Source of the DNA: Lumbricus rubellus
Lineage: Eukaryota; Annelida; Clitellata; Crassiclitellata; Lumbricidae
Assembly (NCBI GenBank): GCA_945859605.1
Contig: OX243817.1
Location: 26,778,843 to 26,842,842, forward strand
Direction: 5' to 3'
DNA length: 64,000 nt
Positions within the stretch are counted from its first letter, which is position 1, and each line of letters opens with the position of its first letter. This document shows positions 1-14,600 of the stretch, piece by piece. A model generated the notes under the pieces. That model saw nothing but the letters and a program-made list of their open reading frames with translations. It ran no database searches and was not told where the DNA came from. The position numbers and the translations under genes are program-made.

Positions 1-95
1 CACCGATGCAGTGTCTGCTCTGCATTCGGGAGCGCCTCTGAGTAGGCAGAGCTTGAAGGTGCACCATAACAAGTGCACATACAAACATTAATATA
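1..95 (+). mobile_element. SINE, 3' part, cut by window edge
   Basis: Matches the family seen complete at 6351: GCATTCGGGAGCGCCTCTGA, a CTTGAAGG segment, then ACAAGTGCACATACAAAC. It ends 26 bp from UNC80 exon 122-262. Confidence 0.85.
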
Positions 96-121
96 ATTTA
101 ATTGAAGTATATGTATATTAC

Positions 122-262
122 CTGCTATACCATCTCCATTAACTTCGAGGTCTTCCAAGAGGTAGACGATAGGAAGAACGGAATTACAAATGGAAGACGG
201 GAAGAACTGCTGCGCCAGCTGCACGTGGTGCGAATGGAGATGCTCCGACTTTTCGTCGTCTC
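122..262 (-). CDS. UNC80: UNC80 exon 24, last exon in window
   Basis: After acceptor cgaaag the exon reads DDEKSEHLHSHHVQLAQQFFPSS then ICNSVLPIVYLLEDLEVNGDGIAG, matching the vertebrate segment ending in IVHLMEDGEVREDG. The donor is GCAG|gtaata at 121-116. The next exon lies outside the window. Confidence 0.9.
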
Positions 263-3200
263 CTTTCGAAAAGACAAGAAAACGGAAAACTTAAAATATC
301 AGCCGAGTATTGTATGCAGGAGACTTAAAAATGATACCCTACTCTAAAGAAACAAGACAATTATATGCCAATGAATGTAAGGTAGCATGGAATACTTTTT
401 AGATCTCCATGTCATGAAGACAAAGAGAATCCCAGTTTAGTGACCTACAATTGTTTTAAGGAATAGTGCAAGGTCCTGCAAAAAATAGTTTGACTAAAAC
501 AAAGATCTTTATGAAACCGAAAATGAAATCATGGTTCACTACTAAATAACAATAGACACAAAGTCAAAGATTTTTAATCGATTCCAGCAATGAACCAATG
601 TAATCTGCTTGGACCAATTAGTGCAGCAAATGACACTGTAACACTGTAACGTTAGTTAGGCCTGCATTCACAAACGCAAAAGTAAACAATGGTTTTTGTT
701 ACACAGCCTTTGACAATTTGGCAGCTAAATATCCGTAACCGGAACAGACCAAGATTCTATTCTCTTTAATTGGCACTATATAAATCTACGATTACAATTG
801 CGATTAGGCTTCTAAGATTAATTTCAGGAATCAAATCATTCTTGAATTAACTCCAATTCTGAAATTCAATTGACCAAAACTGATTGCTTTCCTCCCATTC
901 AATATCTTTCCACAGTAACTGAATTAGGTCTACTAGACAGCAGAAACATCAGACCACAGACATCATGTCGAGTAGAGTGTACCTTCGAGCAGAGCTGAGC
1001 GACCAAAAAACATGCTACCATGACGACCAGACAGGTTTCGTACGTTGGACGCACGGTTGACCGGGGCAACGGACATACGTCGCGATGCAACCGCTAATGC
1101 AATCTCCTCCTGGAGGGCTAAGGTCGCATTAAAAGGTGAAAGTTCAAGGTCATGTAATTGCCCATGCAATGCAAGATCACATGCAAGTTATTCATTACAG
1201 CATGAAAACATCTGTTAATAAACTGTTCAGCTTTAACTAATCTAGCAATATAAAGTTTTAACTAAACTAGCAATATTAGTACGGTAGCAATTGAAAACAC
1301 TGCTGAATGGCTGCAGTAAAACATGTTATCAGAAACTATTTATAAAACTATTAGCTATATTAGTAACAACACTGGAACAGACAGAGACCTTCAAGCAGCA
1401 TTAGTCTGAAACATTATTTCCAAGCATTTCCCATCATCTAGTAATTCATGCATTAACAATGGAGGTGCTACCATAAGTCGTGGCAAGTCATCTGACTGAC
1501 CTATTTTGCTCCTGACCTGCCTAATGACCAGCGAAAAATTCTTTTGAATTTTTAATATCATGTCTACATCAAATTTCTTCGACCTGCTGATTAATTTAAA
1601 TCCCATGACTATGGCGCGACGTGCTAAAATTGCACAGTTTGCACCACCACAGTGCATCCACGTAATTGGAAGTCATTTTTCATAAATTGAGCATGAATCA
1701 TCTAATTTTTCTACAATATCAGCCGCAAATTAATTGAATAAAAGAAGAGACAAAAAAGTAATTTTAACCTTCAATGGTTTCTATTTAATTAAACCATTAC
1801 AACTCTGATACGTTTAGTTTAACCAATAAGTCCAAAAATCTGTCCACATCTTTACGAAAGAAGCAAGCTACGAATTAAACGAGTAGCCACGGTCATTGAG
1901 ATGCGATATGAGAAGTGCTGTGTTTCTAAAGTCGACACACTACTACAAAGCACCACGACAGAAACTTCTGAGTCTACGACTAAAATTATGATCTCGATGC
2001 ATGGCACTTCTCATTTTACTGGTGAATGCTAATTGAAAGCAACAATAGAAGATAAACTGCCAAAGCTATGCAGAGACAAGAGAGCTTAGCATCCTTTATG
2101 CTCCTTCGTTAGAGCAGTCATCAGAAACAAAGGCTGAGACAATAGAGTTCGTTTGCCTCAAGTGTGATATCGTACGACTGCCATTGCCTTTAAAATTCAT
2201 GCATGGTACCTTTTATTGACCTCATACTACAAAGCTATATAAATCATCTGCAATACCAAGAGTATGAATCCTTAGCCATTTTAATCAATCCTTTTCCATA
2301 GCCATGGTTGGGCTGGGAGTGTACCTGAGCAGCTGCTCGAAAGCCAATCGTGGGGCACCAGCTTATTCACGAGCCCTGCGCTGCGTCAAAAGGGTTGTCC
2401 GTAAGAGTAGTTCAAAGGTGAATGAATGAATGATAGAGGTGTTAAAAATGTATAACAACAACAACATTAGCAATATTATTCTTTCTATTATTATTATTAC
2501 GATATGCAGCAATCCAATAACTGAACAAAAACATGCTGCAAAATCAAAATGTCAGGCATCCAAACAAACGCAACATTCGCAACACATCAAATCAAATCAT
2601 CCATCCTACCATCTTCGTGATCTTCTGGTGAGTGGAGGAGCGCCGGTTCGTACGCCGCCTGCTGCGTGATGGCGACAGATGTCATGTGGAAGTTCTCTCT
2701 TGCCGCTCGTCTTCGATCTTCCTCCGCAAGCAACGCTCGATGGATCATCTGTTGCTGCTGCTTGCGCCGGGTCGTCGTCGCCGTAACAAAAGATTTCTAT
2801 TCAAAAACAATGGCAAAAATAGTTAATCCAATCCCAATTTAATCAAAGCCAGTGACTTCCATGTTGTTATGGCTGTCGTAATGGATGACGAATCAAAACC
2901 AAAATTTTAGATTTTTGGGTCAACTGGTTTTTGAGATATCGGTCATTGATCCTTGACCCAAACGACCAGATTTATGTCGATCAGACGAGGTTTGAACTGC
3001 TAAAACTGTAACCTAGTAACTCTAACCCAGGTCACTTTGTAAACTCGTAATCTTATGAACTTTTTTCCATTCATAGATAATTAAATATCTTGCGGTTCTA
3101 AACAGTTGGTGAAATTTGCAGAGTGATGGTCATGCCGAATCACTGTGCTGATTTGACCTGATCAGTCAAGGAGATGCATTGCCCGATGTGCAGACCTGCA

Positions 3201-6200
3201 TGGGAAGAACTAAGTAAGTACTAAGTAACAGTAACTAAGTAAATAATCACAAAGAATAACAGAATCTTTTAATCATGAGAATAAAAATTCATTAACCTAA
3301 GCATATTCATACTGCACTTAAGAATTATAGAAACATAAAATGTTCAGAAAAATTGCAAAATGAAAGCAGATCTTACCGACTCTTTCTGATTTATGGTGAC
3401 CTCTTCGACCTTCGTCTTAAAATGCGGCATCCACGGAGGATCGATGATCGGCAAATTCGACAAACCAATCGTTGGCGACGGCAAAACAAAGTCGATGCTT
3501 GGAGGCGGCATCTGTTTGACACACAGAGAAAACAAATGCATTCACAATATGCTCTGCACTGAAGGACTATTCATTAACCAGTGCAAGGATTTTTTATGGT
3601 ATGGTATGGTATATTATGAATTTATGAGCATCTATAAAGCGCCTCTTACAGACTAGTTATTCAGAGGCACTCTCAGTGTGACAGCCCCGAGGAAATAAAA
3701 AAGACTTCAAGTAGCGAAGGGCTGAAGATGACACCCCCAATTAGATCTTGCTACTTGCTAAAGTGGTCACATTAACACTTTAAATGCCGAGAGTGTACTA
3801 AAAGCGACTAGGAAAACAATGCAACTATCATTGCAAAGTTAAATCAAATCCCAATGTATTGCAATATTAATACATTCACTTGTTTTGTCTATATTTAAAT
3901 AGAAAAAATATTTACATAATTATGCTTATTTCAACTGTTCTGTTTGGATGGTGCTGGGTGGTGAGCACACCTGAGAAGAAAACTTGCAAAAGTTCTACAC
4001 CCATACCCAGAACTGCAACTATGCAGAATCGAGCCTTTTCCGTGGTGGGCCCAGTGGTCTGGCATGGGTTCCTACAGGAGCTATGTCCGCTAGCCATTGG
4101 GCTCTTACAGAAGCATCTTTTAATCAACTCAAAAGCTGTGCTTTTTTGTCATGTTAGAGTCGGAAGCACTTCTGAGTAGTCACCTTGAAGAGGAGCCACA
4201 GAAATTCTTGAATGAATGAATTCTTGAATGAATGAATATTGAATAAACTACATATATAATATATAACTGAAAAACTCTTTCAAACTACATGAATTCTAAG
4301 TTAGACTCTTTTTTATGACTGACCTTGAAGCAGACATTGCTGCCATCCTCCATCCTCGGCCAGACCTGGTAGCGGAAGCGCCACAGCACTCCAAAGCGCA
4401 TGATGGCACTGATGCGATGCGAGACGTTCTGGTGATGGAGAACGCGATTCATCAACTCCTTCGTCTGCTCAGGAACTCGAACCGAAGCCAGGATGAACAT
4501 GACGGCTGAACATTGAACAAGTAACAGAAATTCAAGATAATAATAATTAATAACAATTTTTTTTTAATTCAAACTGACACAACGCAAAATAATTACAATT
4601 CGTAGTCTGGCAGATGATCTCAAGTTATTACGGGACTCACAGTTAACTGTTGGCAGCCAAAATGGTGTACATCGCATCCTAATTTTCAATTAATTTCACC
4701 AACACAACACCATCTGCTGATTGAAAGTTGAGTGGTCCAAATACTAAAATAAAAGCTACAGACGAAATAGTATAAGCAACGTCTGAAACACGAAATAACG
4801 CCAATTAATTATTAAACATCAAACAGGAGCAATGCATCTGTCACAAATTAACAGCAAATACAGTGAAGAATAATTTTTATTCAGAGTAATAATCATCATA
4901 AACTTAAATATCTTTATAAATTTGTCATTAAAATTCCTTTTTACACTATGCACATGCAACAGTTATGCATACTCTAGCACAATGCATACAACTACACACT
5001 GAAAGAGTTACATATTAGCTGCACTGGTCTTCTGTGAAAATATTGGAAGCTCCAAAAACACTGCATTGAAACAGTAAAAAAAGACTGAATGAGTAATTGC
5101 TGGAAATGTCATGAAAGTGGCAATAGTTAGGTGACCCTATGCGCTGGACTCATTCTTTGGTTTCATATTGAACATCAAAAAGTACAATTGGAAAAAAACC
5201 ATAGGTTGGCAATGTCAAAAATGAGGAAATGAGCTAAACTTCCGAGAATTAAAAACTAAAGCTACTGTTAACACAAAAGACCAAAATGCAAATAATGGTT
5301 TCCAGCTATTGTCATGCATCAAAATGTGATGAAGTTTATCAATTCAAACGATGGATGGAGAAGGCGGCAACCTCACCTGCTGCAGCAGCCAGCTCCTGGT
5401 CACTCTCGATGAGCAATTCCCATGCGACGGGCATCATGTCGATGTACGTATCATCGGAGAGAATAGGAGCAGCTTTCGTGATCAAAGCCAGAGGACAGTG
5501 CGTCAGGCCAAGCACCTGTCAATCAAAAAAGACATAAATGTAAATCAAATCCCAATAAACAGCTAAAACTTAAACTTCAATAACAATAGTGAATTTCGAA
5601 TTGTTTCAATCCTCTTTATTATATTGCAGATTTGATTGGATACAACATTGACAAACAAGCTCGTCTCTCTGTTGTGGCTTTTCTGTCGCATTAAGTAATT
5701 TCAAAGACTATAACTTACATTTGCGTAGCAGTTGATGAAAATTAAACTGATGAATGAAATGTTAAAGACAATGGAACAGATGATAATGCTCACAGAAACA
5801 ATGAAACAAGGTCCATAAAACAAGAGACCAACTGAACAAATTACCTGCACAGTAAGGAAGAAGAGAACTTAGGTGGACCTGGATTGCGGGACCTTCGGCC
5901 CCTTTTGGGTCTCCTGTGTAAACTGATATAACTTCGAAATCACGATGTAATTACGACCTGTTCGATGTTGGTTTACCAAATAAAATGTTATGTTATGTTA
6001 TGTTAGGTTATGTTATGTTAACTTAAGAGGAACTTAGTTCACACCTGGTTGTTAAGATACTTGAGAACAGGCAGCTGGTCTCCGGCCTTCTTCGCTTTTC
6101 GTTTCTTCTCCTCGCCCTTCTCCAAAGCGATTGCAGCTTTCGCCTTATTTATGAGACTTGCGTCAACCTTGACCTTGTCGAGAAGTGGAGTGCTCTCACG

Positions 6201-8642
6201 CCGACTGGTGGGAGAGGAACTCTGGAACACAGACTCCTGTTAAAAAAATTATAAATTCATTTTTAATGAAAATCAATTCACTGAATCACTGGAGTAAAAA
6301 CCAAACTTTAAGAATGCACATTAAAAAGAGCTTAGTATGGCACATCATTGTGGAGCGCAATGGTGTAGTGGTGGTGTCATTGCCTTGGAGCCGGAAGGTT
6401 CGAGGTTCGAATCCACCTCGCCGCGTAAGGACCTTGGGCAAGTCCTTCACTCACAATTGCTCAGCGCTTCGGCGTGAAATTCCAATGCAGTGTCCGCTCT
6501 GCATTCGGGAGCGACTCTGAGTAGAGAGAGCTTGAAGGGGCGCTATAATAAGTGCACATACAAACAAAAATTTTGTCAAATAATGTTTAAATCAGGAATA
6601 GAATGCATTGGCAAACACATTACACTAGTTTAGATTTGACTAAGTCTCTTTGTCATATTGTATTGTCTTGCGCATTTGTAACTGCATGTACTATGTCACT
6701 GAGCACTATAAATTGTCGACGTAATTCATCATCAACGCGAGAAATCACAATGTGTCCACATCGTCAATGCATTCCCATCGCATACAGAGTGCAAGACACA
6801 CACACTCGACACACACACACACACACAACGCACGCACACACCCACACCTACACACAAGCACGCACACATACACACACCACACACACACAACACACAATTT
6901 GGTTCGAGGTTCGAATCCACCTCGCCGCGTAAGGACCGTGGGCAAGTCCTTCACTCACAATTCCTCAGCGTTTCTGCGTGAAACTCCGATGCAGTGTCCG
7001 CTCTACATTCGGGAGCGCCTCTGAGTAGAGATCTTGAAGGGGCGCTATAACAAGTGCACATACAAACAAACAAACAATTAACTCTCATACTTTTATTATC
7101 ATCAATTCCATCAACCCACCCTCCTCTTCAGTTTATCCTTCATCGGTTCCTTCACTTCCGTCTCCTTCCTAGTATCTTCCGCATTCGCCATAACTTCCGG
7201 TTTCTCGCTTTCGTAGATCTTGCGCAGCGACGTGATGAGTCGAGTGCAGCTGCGACGCTGGCGTTCGTAGCAGTTCGGATGACAGAAGTTCTGATGGTCA
7301 CAGATGAAGTTCGAACGATTCGCCAACTGAACCACGACCTGCATCGCAAGGGAGGAACAGTTGAGCACAGGGGTGGAGACTATTGGGGGGGGGGACGAAT
7401 GCATGGGCGGTTCCCCCCCCAACCAAAACATTGAGGGGTTCGTTCCCCCGTCCCCCTAAGTCTCCGCCCATGGTTGAGCAAGTGATGACGCAGAGAGACA
7501 CATGGAAATCATCAGAGGGGAAAGAATTCTGGCAATTTAATTAGACACTGATCAACTGATGAATTGATTTACTTTCAGTGAAAACAGCTAAAGTAGAATT
7601 GTGGTCATGTAATGACAATGATGATGCTGAAGATGATGGTGAGTTCTCTGCCCAACAGCAGGTCCATGGCTTCAAAGTCACCTGGGGCTGAGATGAGTGA
7701 GGTGGTTTCCTGTTGCATTCCTCACAGACAATTATGGGTGAGCAACTAGTCAAACTAGAGCAAACTAAGTCGCTACGCAACAATACTACTAGAAGACCAA
7801 TACTACAATGATAATAATAATAATAAAAATAATAATGATAAAAATTAAAAATTTAAAATTAAAATAAAAATAATAATAAAATAGACCGTTGACTCCAGAA
7901 CAACAAAGCTTTTATTAGTGTTTTTAAAGCCTGAGGGATCATATACACCTCAGGTGAAAAAATAAAAAGTAATAATAATAATATTAATAATAATAATAAT
8001 AATAATACAACAATACTACCAAGAATACAACAAGTGTGTGATTCACAGAATCACTGATTAACCTCTGACCTTGATCCACGGCATGTATCGACAGTAATCG
8101 TGTTCATCAACGACTTCGTTAGGGTCGATCGATTCATGCGGATCCTCGTTGACTGTCACGCTGGCTGCCTCCGAACCCTCCTCAAAGATGGCGTACGAAG
8201 ATGGAGCGTCATCAACTGATGCGGCTGAATGCAGTGACTGTGTGCTCACTTTACGAGTCTTTGTGGAACCAACACGCTTGATACCTGAGTAATTTCAATA
8301 AAATCAGAATATTATCATATAAAATATTAATAATTATAATAATAAACAAATAGTATTTAACAATAATAGATCATGGTAATAGGCCTAATGAGTAATAATA
8401 ATAGCAATAACAATAATAATAGTTGTAATGGTAATATTAATAATAATAATAATCTTAATGATAATAATAATAATATTATTAATAATATTATTATTATTAA
8501 TAATAATAATCTTAATGATAATGACTATTGTCATCAACTGAATCAATTCGATCATCCAGATATCAATAAATCCTCTCTTTATGGACACTGCATCTAGGTA
8601 ACATGATTGTCATCAACTCACCATCTATTTCATCATCAACAT

Positions 8643-8679
<37 letters not shown>

Positions 8680-11600
8680 AACACCATCATCACCATCATT
8701 ATTTGTAAACCTGTCATCATTCGCATCACTGATCAATATCATGTTGTAACAATCATTCACTCAAGCATCCTCTTCATCTAACTTTTTCTCTTTCTTCTCT
8801 TCGTCACTCCACTCAACAACAGGCATTGTTTCCATCAACATCATCATCATCATAACCAATGCAGTCTTTATCAGCACGTAAGCAAACAAGCAAGTAAGAG
8901 AGTGAGTGATGAGTGAGTGAGTGAATAAGTAAGTAAGACAATGCTTACTTCCTCCGCTTTCTGGTCGTTTAATCTTGAAGCTGCAATTCTGCTTGAATCC
9001 GATCGTGTGTCCAGATCCTCTTCTTGCTTTCAACAGTTTCTGTCCCGCTGCTCCACTGCCTACACGTCTACCTACAGTCAACCAAGTTTCATAAATACAT
9101 GTCTTAAAAGACATGCTTGCACATAATTCGGCAATTTCTGTCAATGGAATTCATTTTAAATTATATTTTTAAGCATGTAGAGTCCATAAATTGTGCAGTG
9201 AATAATATATTTGTAAAATAATTCTACATAGACTCTAGTGTCTGGTAGTCCATGAGAAATAAAGACAATACAAATTGCTTTTTTGCTGCCTAATGCAGAA
9301 GAAAAGACCAATGTTCATAGTTCAAGACAAAGAAGTCATGTGAAAGGTCAGAGAATGTGAAAGGTCAACACATGTAAGCAACTAAAGTTCCAAGTTGGAA
9401 TTTTGTTTCAGACAGATAAATACCGCTAATCATAACAAAACACACAAACCATTTCTAAGTAGGGATCTTGAAGGGGTGCTATACAAATTCTGAAAGACTT
9501 ATTGATTGACTGATAGATTGATTGGCATAATATGAAGAGCATTGATGCAAAAGGTGTGACCTTTGGAATCTGCTGCCGCATCAAGTTGTGAGATGGATGT
9601 TGTGCTGCTGTGGATGGAATCCGAACGTTCGCTCATTCCAAGAACAGCGAAACTGATCTTGCGATCGCTTGCAATCCCTGGAATGAATGAATTAATTATA
9701 AGGAAAGCAATTCATAGGAGAGTAATCGGGAAAAATAGCAGCACAAATCCTGGACTTCTGTCTTAATAAAAAGCATATGTTTATAAGTAATCAAGTAACA
9801 CAACATTTGGGTCAACAAATGTTAATGCACAGGAAGCTCACTATAATGATGTCTTTGGGAGTCATATCAAGAGCAGACTCATCGCTGTGGCTGTCCAACT
9901 TTCTGGAATACGCTACTTAGCATTCTCTGTAATGAACTTCTTTGTCTTTCTTCGCTCTTTTTTCTGCAAGCGTTTGAAAATCATTCTCTTTTATTATGGT
10001 TTAGTGCTGTCAGGTCTGGAGCGCTTCTAAGAAGTTTCTATCGAAGTGGCACTATATAAATTCATAATTATGATTTCATCTTTCACATCATTGTCTTTGC
10101 CATTGTCCTTATCAAAATCACATCTGACAGGAAAATGTATCGTGGAAACAGCAGACAACAAAATTTTTTTTACAGGATTCTACACTTACACTTTAAATAA
10201 TAATTCCGGGTCTTAAACACGAAAAGTATAAACATGAAATCATGAACAGAAAATAGTCTTCGTCTACCAGCGGAATGGCTTCCGGCTTCTCCTTGCGACG
10301 ACTTGGAGTTACTTCGGTCGGAATTGACGGGACTTCCAAGGATGGAACTCCATCTCCGACTCGTCTCCGGTTTGTCCCAGACGGACATTTCTCGACGGAA
10401 GGGTTTCGACTTCGGAAGATACTGGAATGTCTCTCGCAGGAACGTCGTGATCTCAAGCAACAGGTTGCACGCAACCATCTTCAAAGCGAACGGACAATCC
10501 GAGCCGGACTGGTTGACAGTTGCTGTTCAAAGCAGTACAGGAGACAGTGTGGCATCAGTTACCATGGCAACAGAATGTTACCATGACAACAGAATGTTAA
10601 CATGACAACAGCATGTTACCATGACAGCAGAATGTTAACATGACAGCAGAATGTTACCATGACAACAGAATGTTACCATGACAGCAGAATGTTACCATGA
10701 CAACAGAATGTTACCATGACAACAGAATGTTAACATGACAACAGAATGTTACCATGACAGCAGAATGTTACCATGAAAGCAGAATGTTACCATGACAGCA
10801 GAATGAAAATGCTACAGTCCCTGTGTTTGTGATCTTAAATCAACATGACAATGTGATAATAGCTACGTACATGCATTCAAATTTATTATTATTTCTTTAC
10901 TGTGTTAAAGTGTAGTTAATACCATGGCTGGCTACTTTCCTCTTGTATACAATCACTTCGGGTAAACCCCCACAGTCAAAAATCTTTATCTGTCAAAGCT
11001 TTGCAACAAGCCAAAACATCTGAAGAATCCACTTTCTGCAAATTACAATGTTCTATATATAATCCTTTTATCGATAATTAATTTTAAATATTTCGAACCT
11101 TCATCGAGGAAATCTTCTTCATCATCAACCATTCGCAACTCTTTCTTTTTCGTTTCCTCCTTCACTTGATCGATAACAGAATAAATGTCTGGCGATTCGT
11201 CAACCAAAATGTCTGCCAGATGATTTCCCAATGCCTGAAACAGCACAGCCACATTAAAAAGACTCGCATTTCTACACTCTCTTATATATTCAGCATGTGT
11301 AAAATCATGTGGAAGTAACATACGTAAAAACTATTTCAAATGTTTCACTTTATTTTAAACTGGGTGGGTCCTTGTCAATATTTTAAGGTAAGTGGTGGTT
11401 CAGGGTGACAAATGCAAATTTGATTCGTGTACATAATAAACTGCAATCATTCTATCCATCCTATGACCTGTAATCATACTGTGGTGTGACAATTTGAATA
11501 AATAATAAACAATGAATATATGTCATGTTTTCCTTATAACTATACAAAGACCAAAGTTTAGACTTTAAATCTTCAAATAGAACTGATGTAATGATAATTC

Positions 11601-14600
11601 ATTCATTCATTCATTATTAAAATTTATATAGCGCCTCTTCAAGAAACTACTCAGAGGCGCTCCCAGCCCAGCTACGACTAAAGAAAAAAGATGAAATCCA
11701 TCCACCTCTGCCCACTGGTGGAAAAGTCGGCCGGCAGACTTCTGCAGCATAAGATTCTTGCGATATCCCGATGGTTGACTGCGGCCGTGCAGCATCCCAC
11801 TCTGGCAGAACCCGGGAAGATTCAGCTTCATCCAGTTCGGCCAATCACCGCGGTTACATCGACTGACAAAGTAGGAGCACTCCAGCAGCAGACCAGCGCG
11901 TGCCACAACAGGCGCCTCCTGAAAAGACAAGCAATTACCGGTAATGTAAGGGAACTAAAAATAAGATCGCAAAACAATTCAAAAACTGGCATAAAACAAT
12001 ATGAGCAAGCTAGGTATACCCAGTTACCAGTAGGGTCGACATATAAAAGTCCCTTGGTTGCGCTCTTTGGTGAGACGGCACATTTGGAATGAGCTCCCAC
12101 TTGGGCTGCACCCACTACCACAGAATAATTTGCTTGCCAGTTGATCAAGACCTTTTTCTTCCGCCATGGCACAGCAGGAAGCGTCTCTGAGAAGGTTTCT
12201 TGAAGGGGCCGTAAACAATTATTCTGAATGACTGAATGAATGAAAATCATAAGAAGAAAGCAGAACTTAAGCTAACAGTGAGAGATGGCCAAGGTTATAA
12301 AATCAAATCTCAGAATTTCTACAGCGACACTGAAATAATGTTCAAGGCACAAAATCATTGGACACTGCAAATCACATGTTTGGGTAAGATACAGAAAGTC
12401 TTAGAATGCAAGAATTGGGAGCAATTGCACCGAGCAGTGACCAAAATGTTTGTCTTTATTGGCACAATCTTATAATTATTGTGACTCTATGAATGGTTTT
12501 AAGAACCGCAACTTAAAAATCAATAAGACACTGAAAAATCAATAAGACACTGAAAAATCAATAAGTCACTGAAAAATCAATAAGTCACTGAAAAATCAAT
12601 AAGTCACTGAAAAATCAATAAGTCACTGAAAAATCAATAAGTCACTGAAAAATCAATAAGTCACAGAAAAATCAATAAGACACTGAAAAATCAATAAGAC
12701 ACTGAAAAATCAATAAGTCACTGAAAAATCAATAAGACACTGAAAAATCAATAAGACACTGAAAAATCAATAAGTCACTGAAAAATCAATAAGTCACTGA
12801 AAAATCAATAAGTCACTGAAAAATCAATAAGTCACAGAAAAATCAATAAGTCACAGAAAAATCAATAAGACACTGAAAAATCAATAAGACACTGAAAAAT
12901 CAATAAGTCACAGAAAAATCAATAAGTCACAGAAAAATCAATAAGACACTGAAAAATCAATAAGTCACAGAAAAATCAATAAGTCAAGTGTGAAAAATCA
13001 ATAAGACACTGAAAAATCAATAAGTCAAGTGTGAAAAATCAATAAGACACTGAAAAATCAATAAGTCACAGAAAAATCAATAAGTCACAGAAAAATCAAT
13101 AAGTCACAGAAAAATCAATAAGTCACAGAAAAATCAATAAGTCACAGAAAAATCAATAAGTCACAGAAAAATCAATAAGTCACAGAAAAATCAATAAGTC
13201 ACAGAAAAATCAATGTCACTGAAAAATCAATAAGTCACTTGATGCCAATCAGTGATTGAACAATCAACACACTGCGATCAGATCAAGAAAGCATTTTCTG
13301 AATAATTCTCACCAAGTCTAGGAGCGCTGCAATGAGATGGGCGTCGGGAAGTGAGCCAGGATTGCAACAGTCGAGCATGAAGTTGAAGCGGAGAAGTCCC
13401 GACTTGACTGCATACGAGTTGATGAGCTTACGTTCACGGATTATGATCGACTCACGATGGCTCGGAAGAGAATGGAAGTCATGTCCACTTCGATCGAGGT
13501 TCTCTGATTTAAACCAATCATCATCTTATTCATAATCATCATCATAATCATCATCTTATTCATAATCATCATCTTAATCATAATCATCATCTTAATCATC
13601 GTCTTATTCATAATCATCATCTTAATCATAATCATCATCTTAATCATCATATTAATCATCATCTTAATCATCATCTTGATCATCATCTTAATCATCATCT
13701 CAATCATCATCTTAATCATCATCTTAATCATCATCTTAATCATAATCATTGTGGCCGCGGTGGTGTAGGGGTATGTTCGGTGCCTTGGAGTCGGAAGGTT
13801 GCGGGTTCGAATCCATCTCAAGATAATCTGTAGGGACTCCGAGCTGGTCCTTCACTTGCAATTGCTCATGCGCTTCGGCGCAACGTTCCGATTCAGTGTC
13901 CGTGCTGTAGTCGGGAGTGCCTCTGAGTAGCAATCTTGAAGGAGAACTATAAAAAGTGCTCATATATACACATGATTTGCGATTGCAGGTAAGTAAGTAT
14001 ACTTTAATATAACCACCTGTCAGTTAGCCCTCTGGTGAACAAGCATGAGTAATTTAAATTCACATAAACATCAAAATCTAAAACCAGTCGGACGATGAGA
14101 CCAGATTAATTAATATCCGAGCAACATTTGGACTATAAATAAAAACCAAGCTTACAGAACTGCTGAAGGTTGCAAGCAGGATGAAGTTTTGCCAAAAATA
14201 ATGATGCCAGCCAGCATTGATGATGAAGACAACGAGAATTACATTTAGATGACAACACGAAAGTGTAGTGATGATTCCGAGAATAGAGGTCATAACAATA
14301 CCATTGAAGCATAGAAAACTGCAATATCCATGGTTACGATAAGACAATGGTTGGTGACAGTGATGATAGCGGTAAAAAATCTGGATGATGCTAACCATCA
14401 CATATGCTTTCCCTTGTGCTCTGTCGACGCTTGCTAAAGCTCCGCAACCCATCCTCAATTCGTCTTCTTGCAGTCAGGAAGCTGAGTGTCGCCTTGCTTG
14501 CCGCCTTGAATGACATTGGTCGACGCTTTTGGTGCGATCCTGGAAGTCCAACGCCAGACGGCAGCGGCGTCACGTGATCGGAACCGTAGTTGTCACGACA

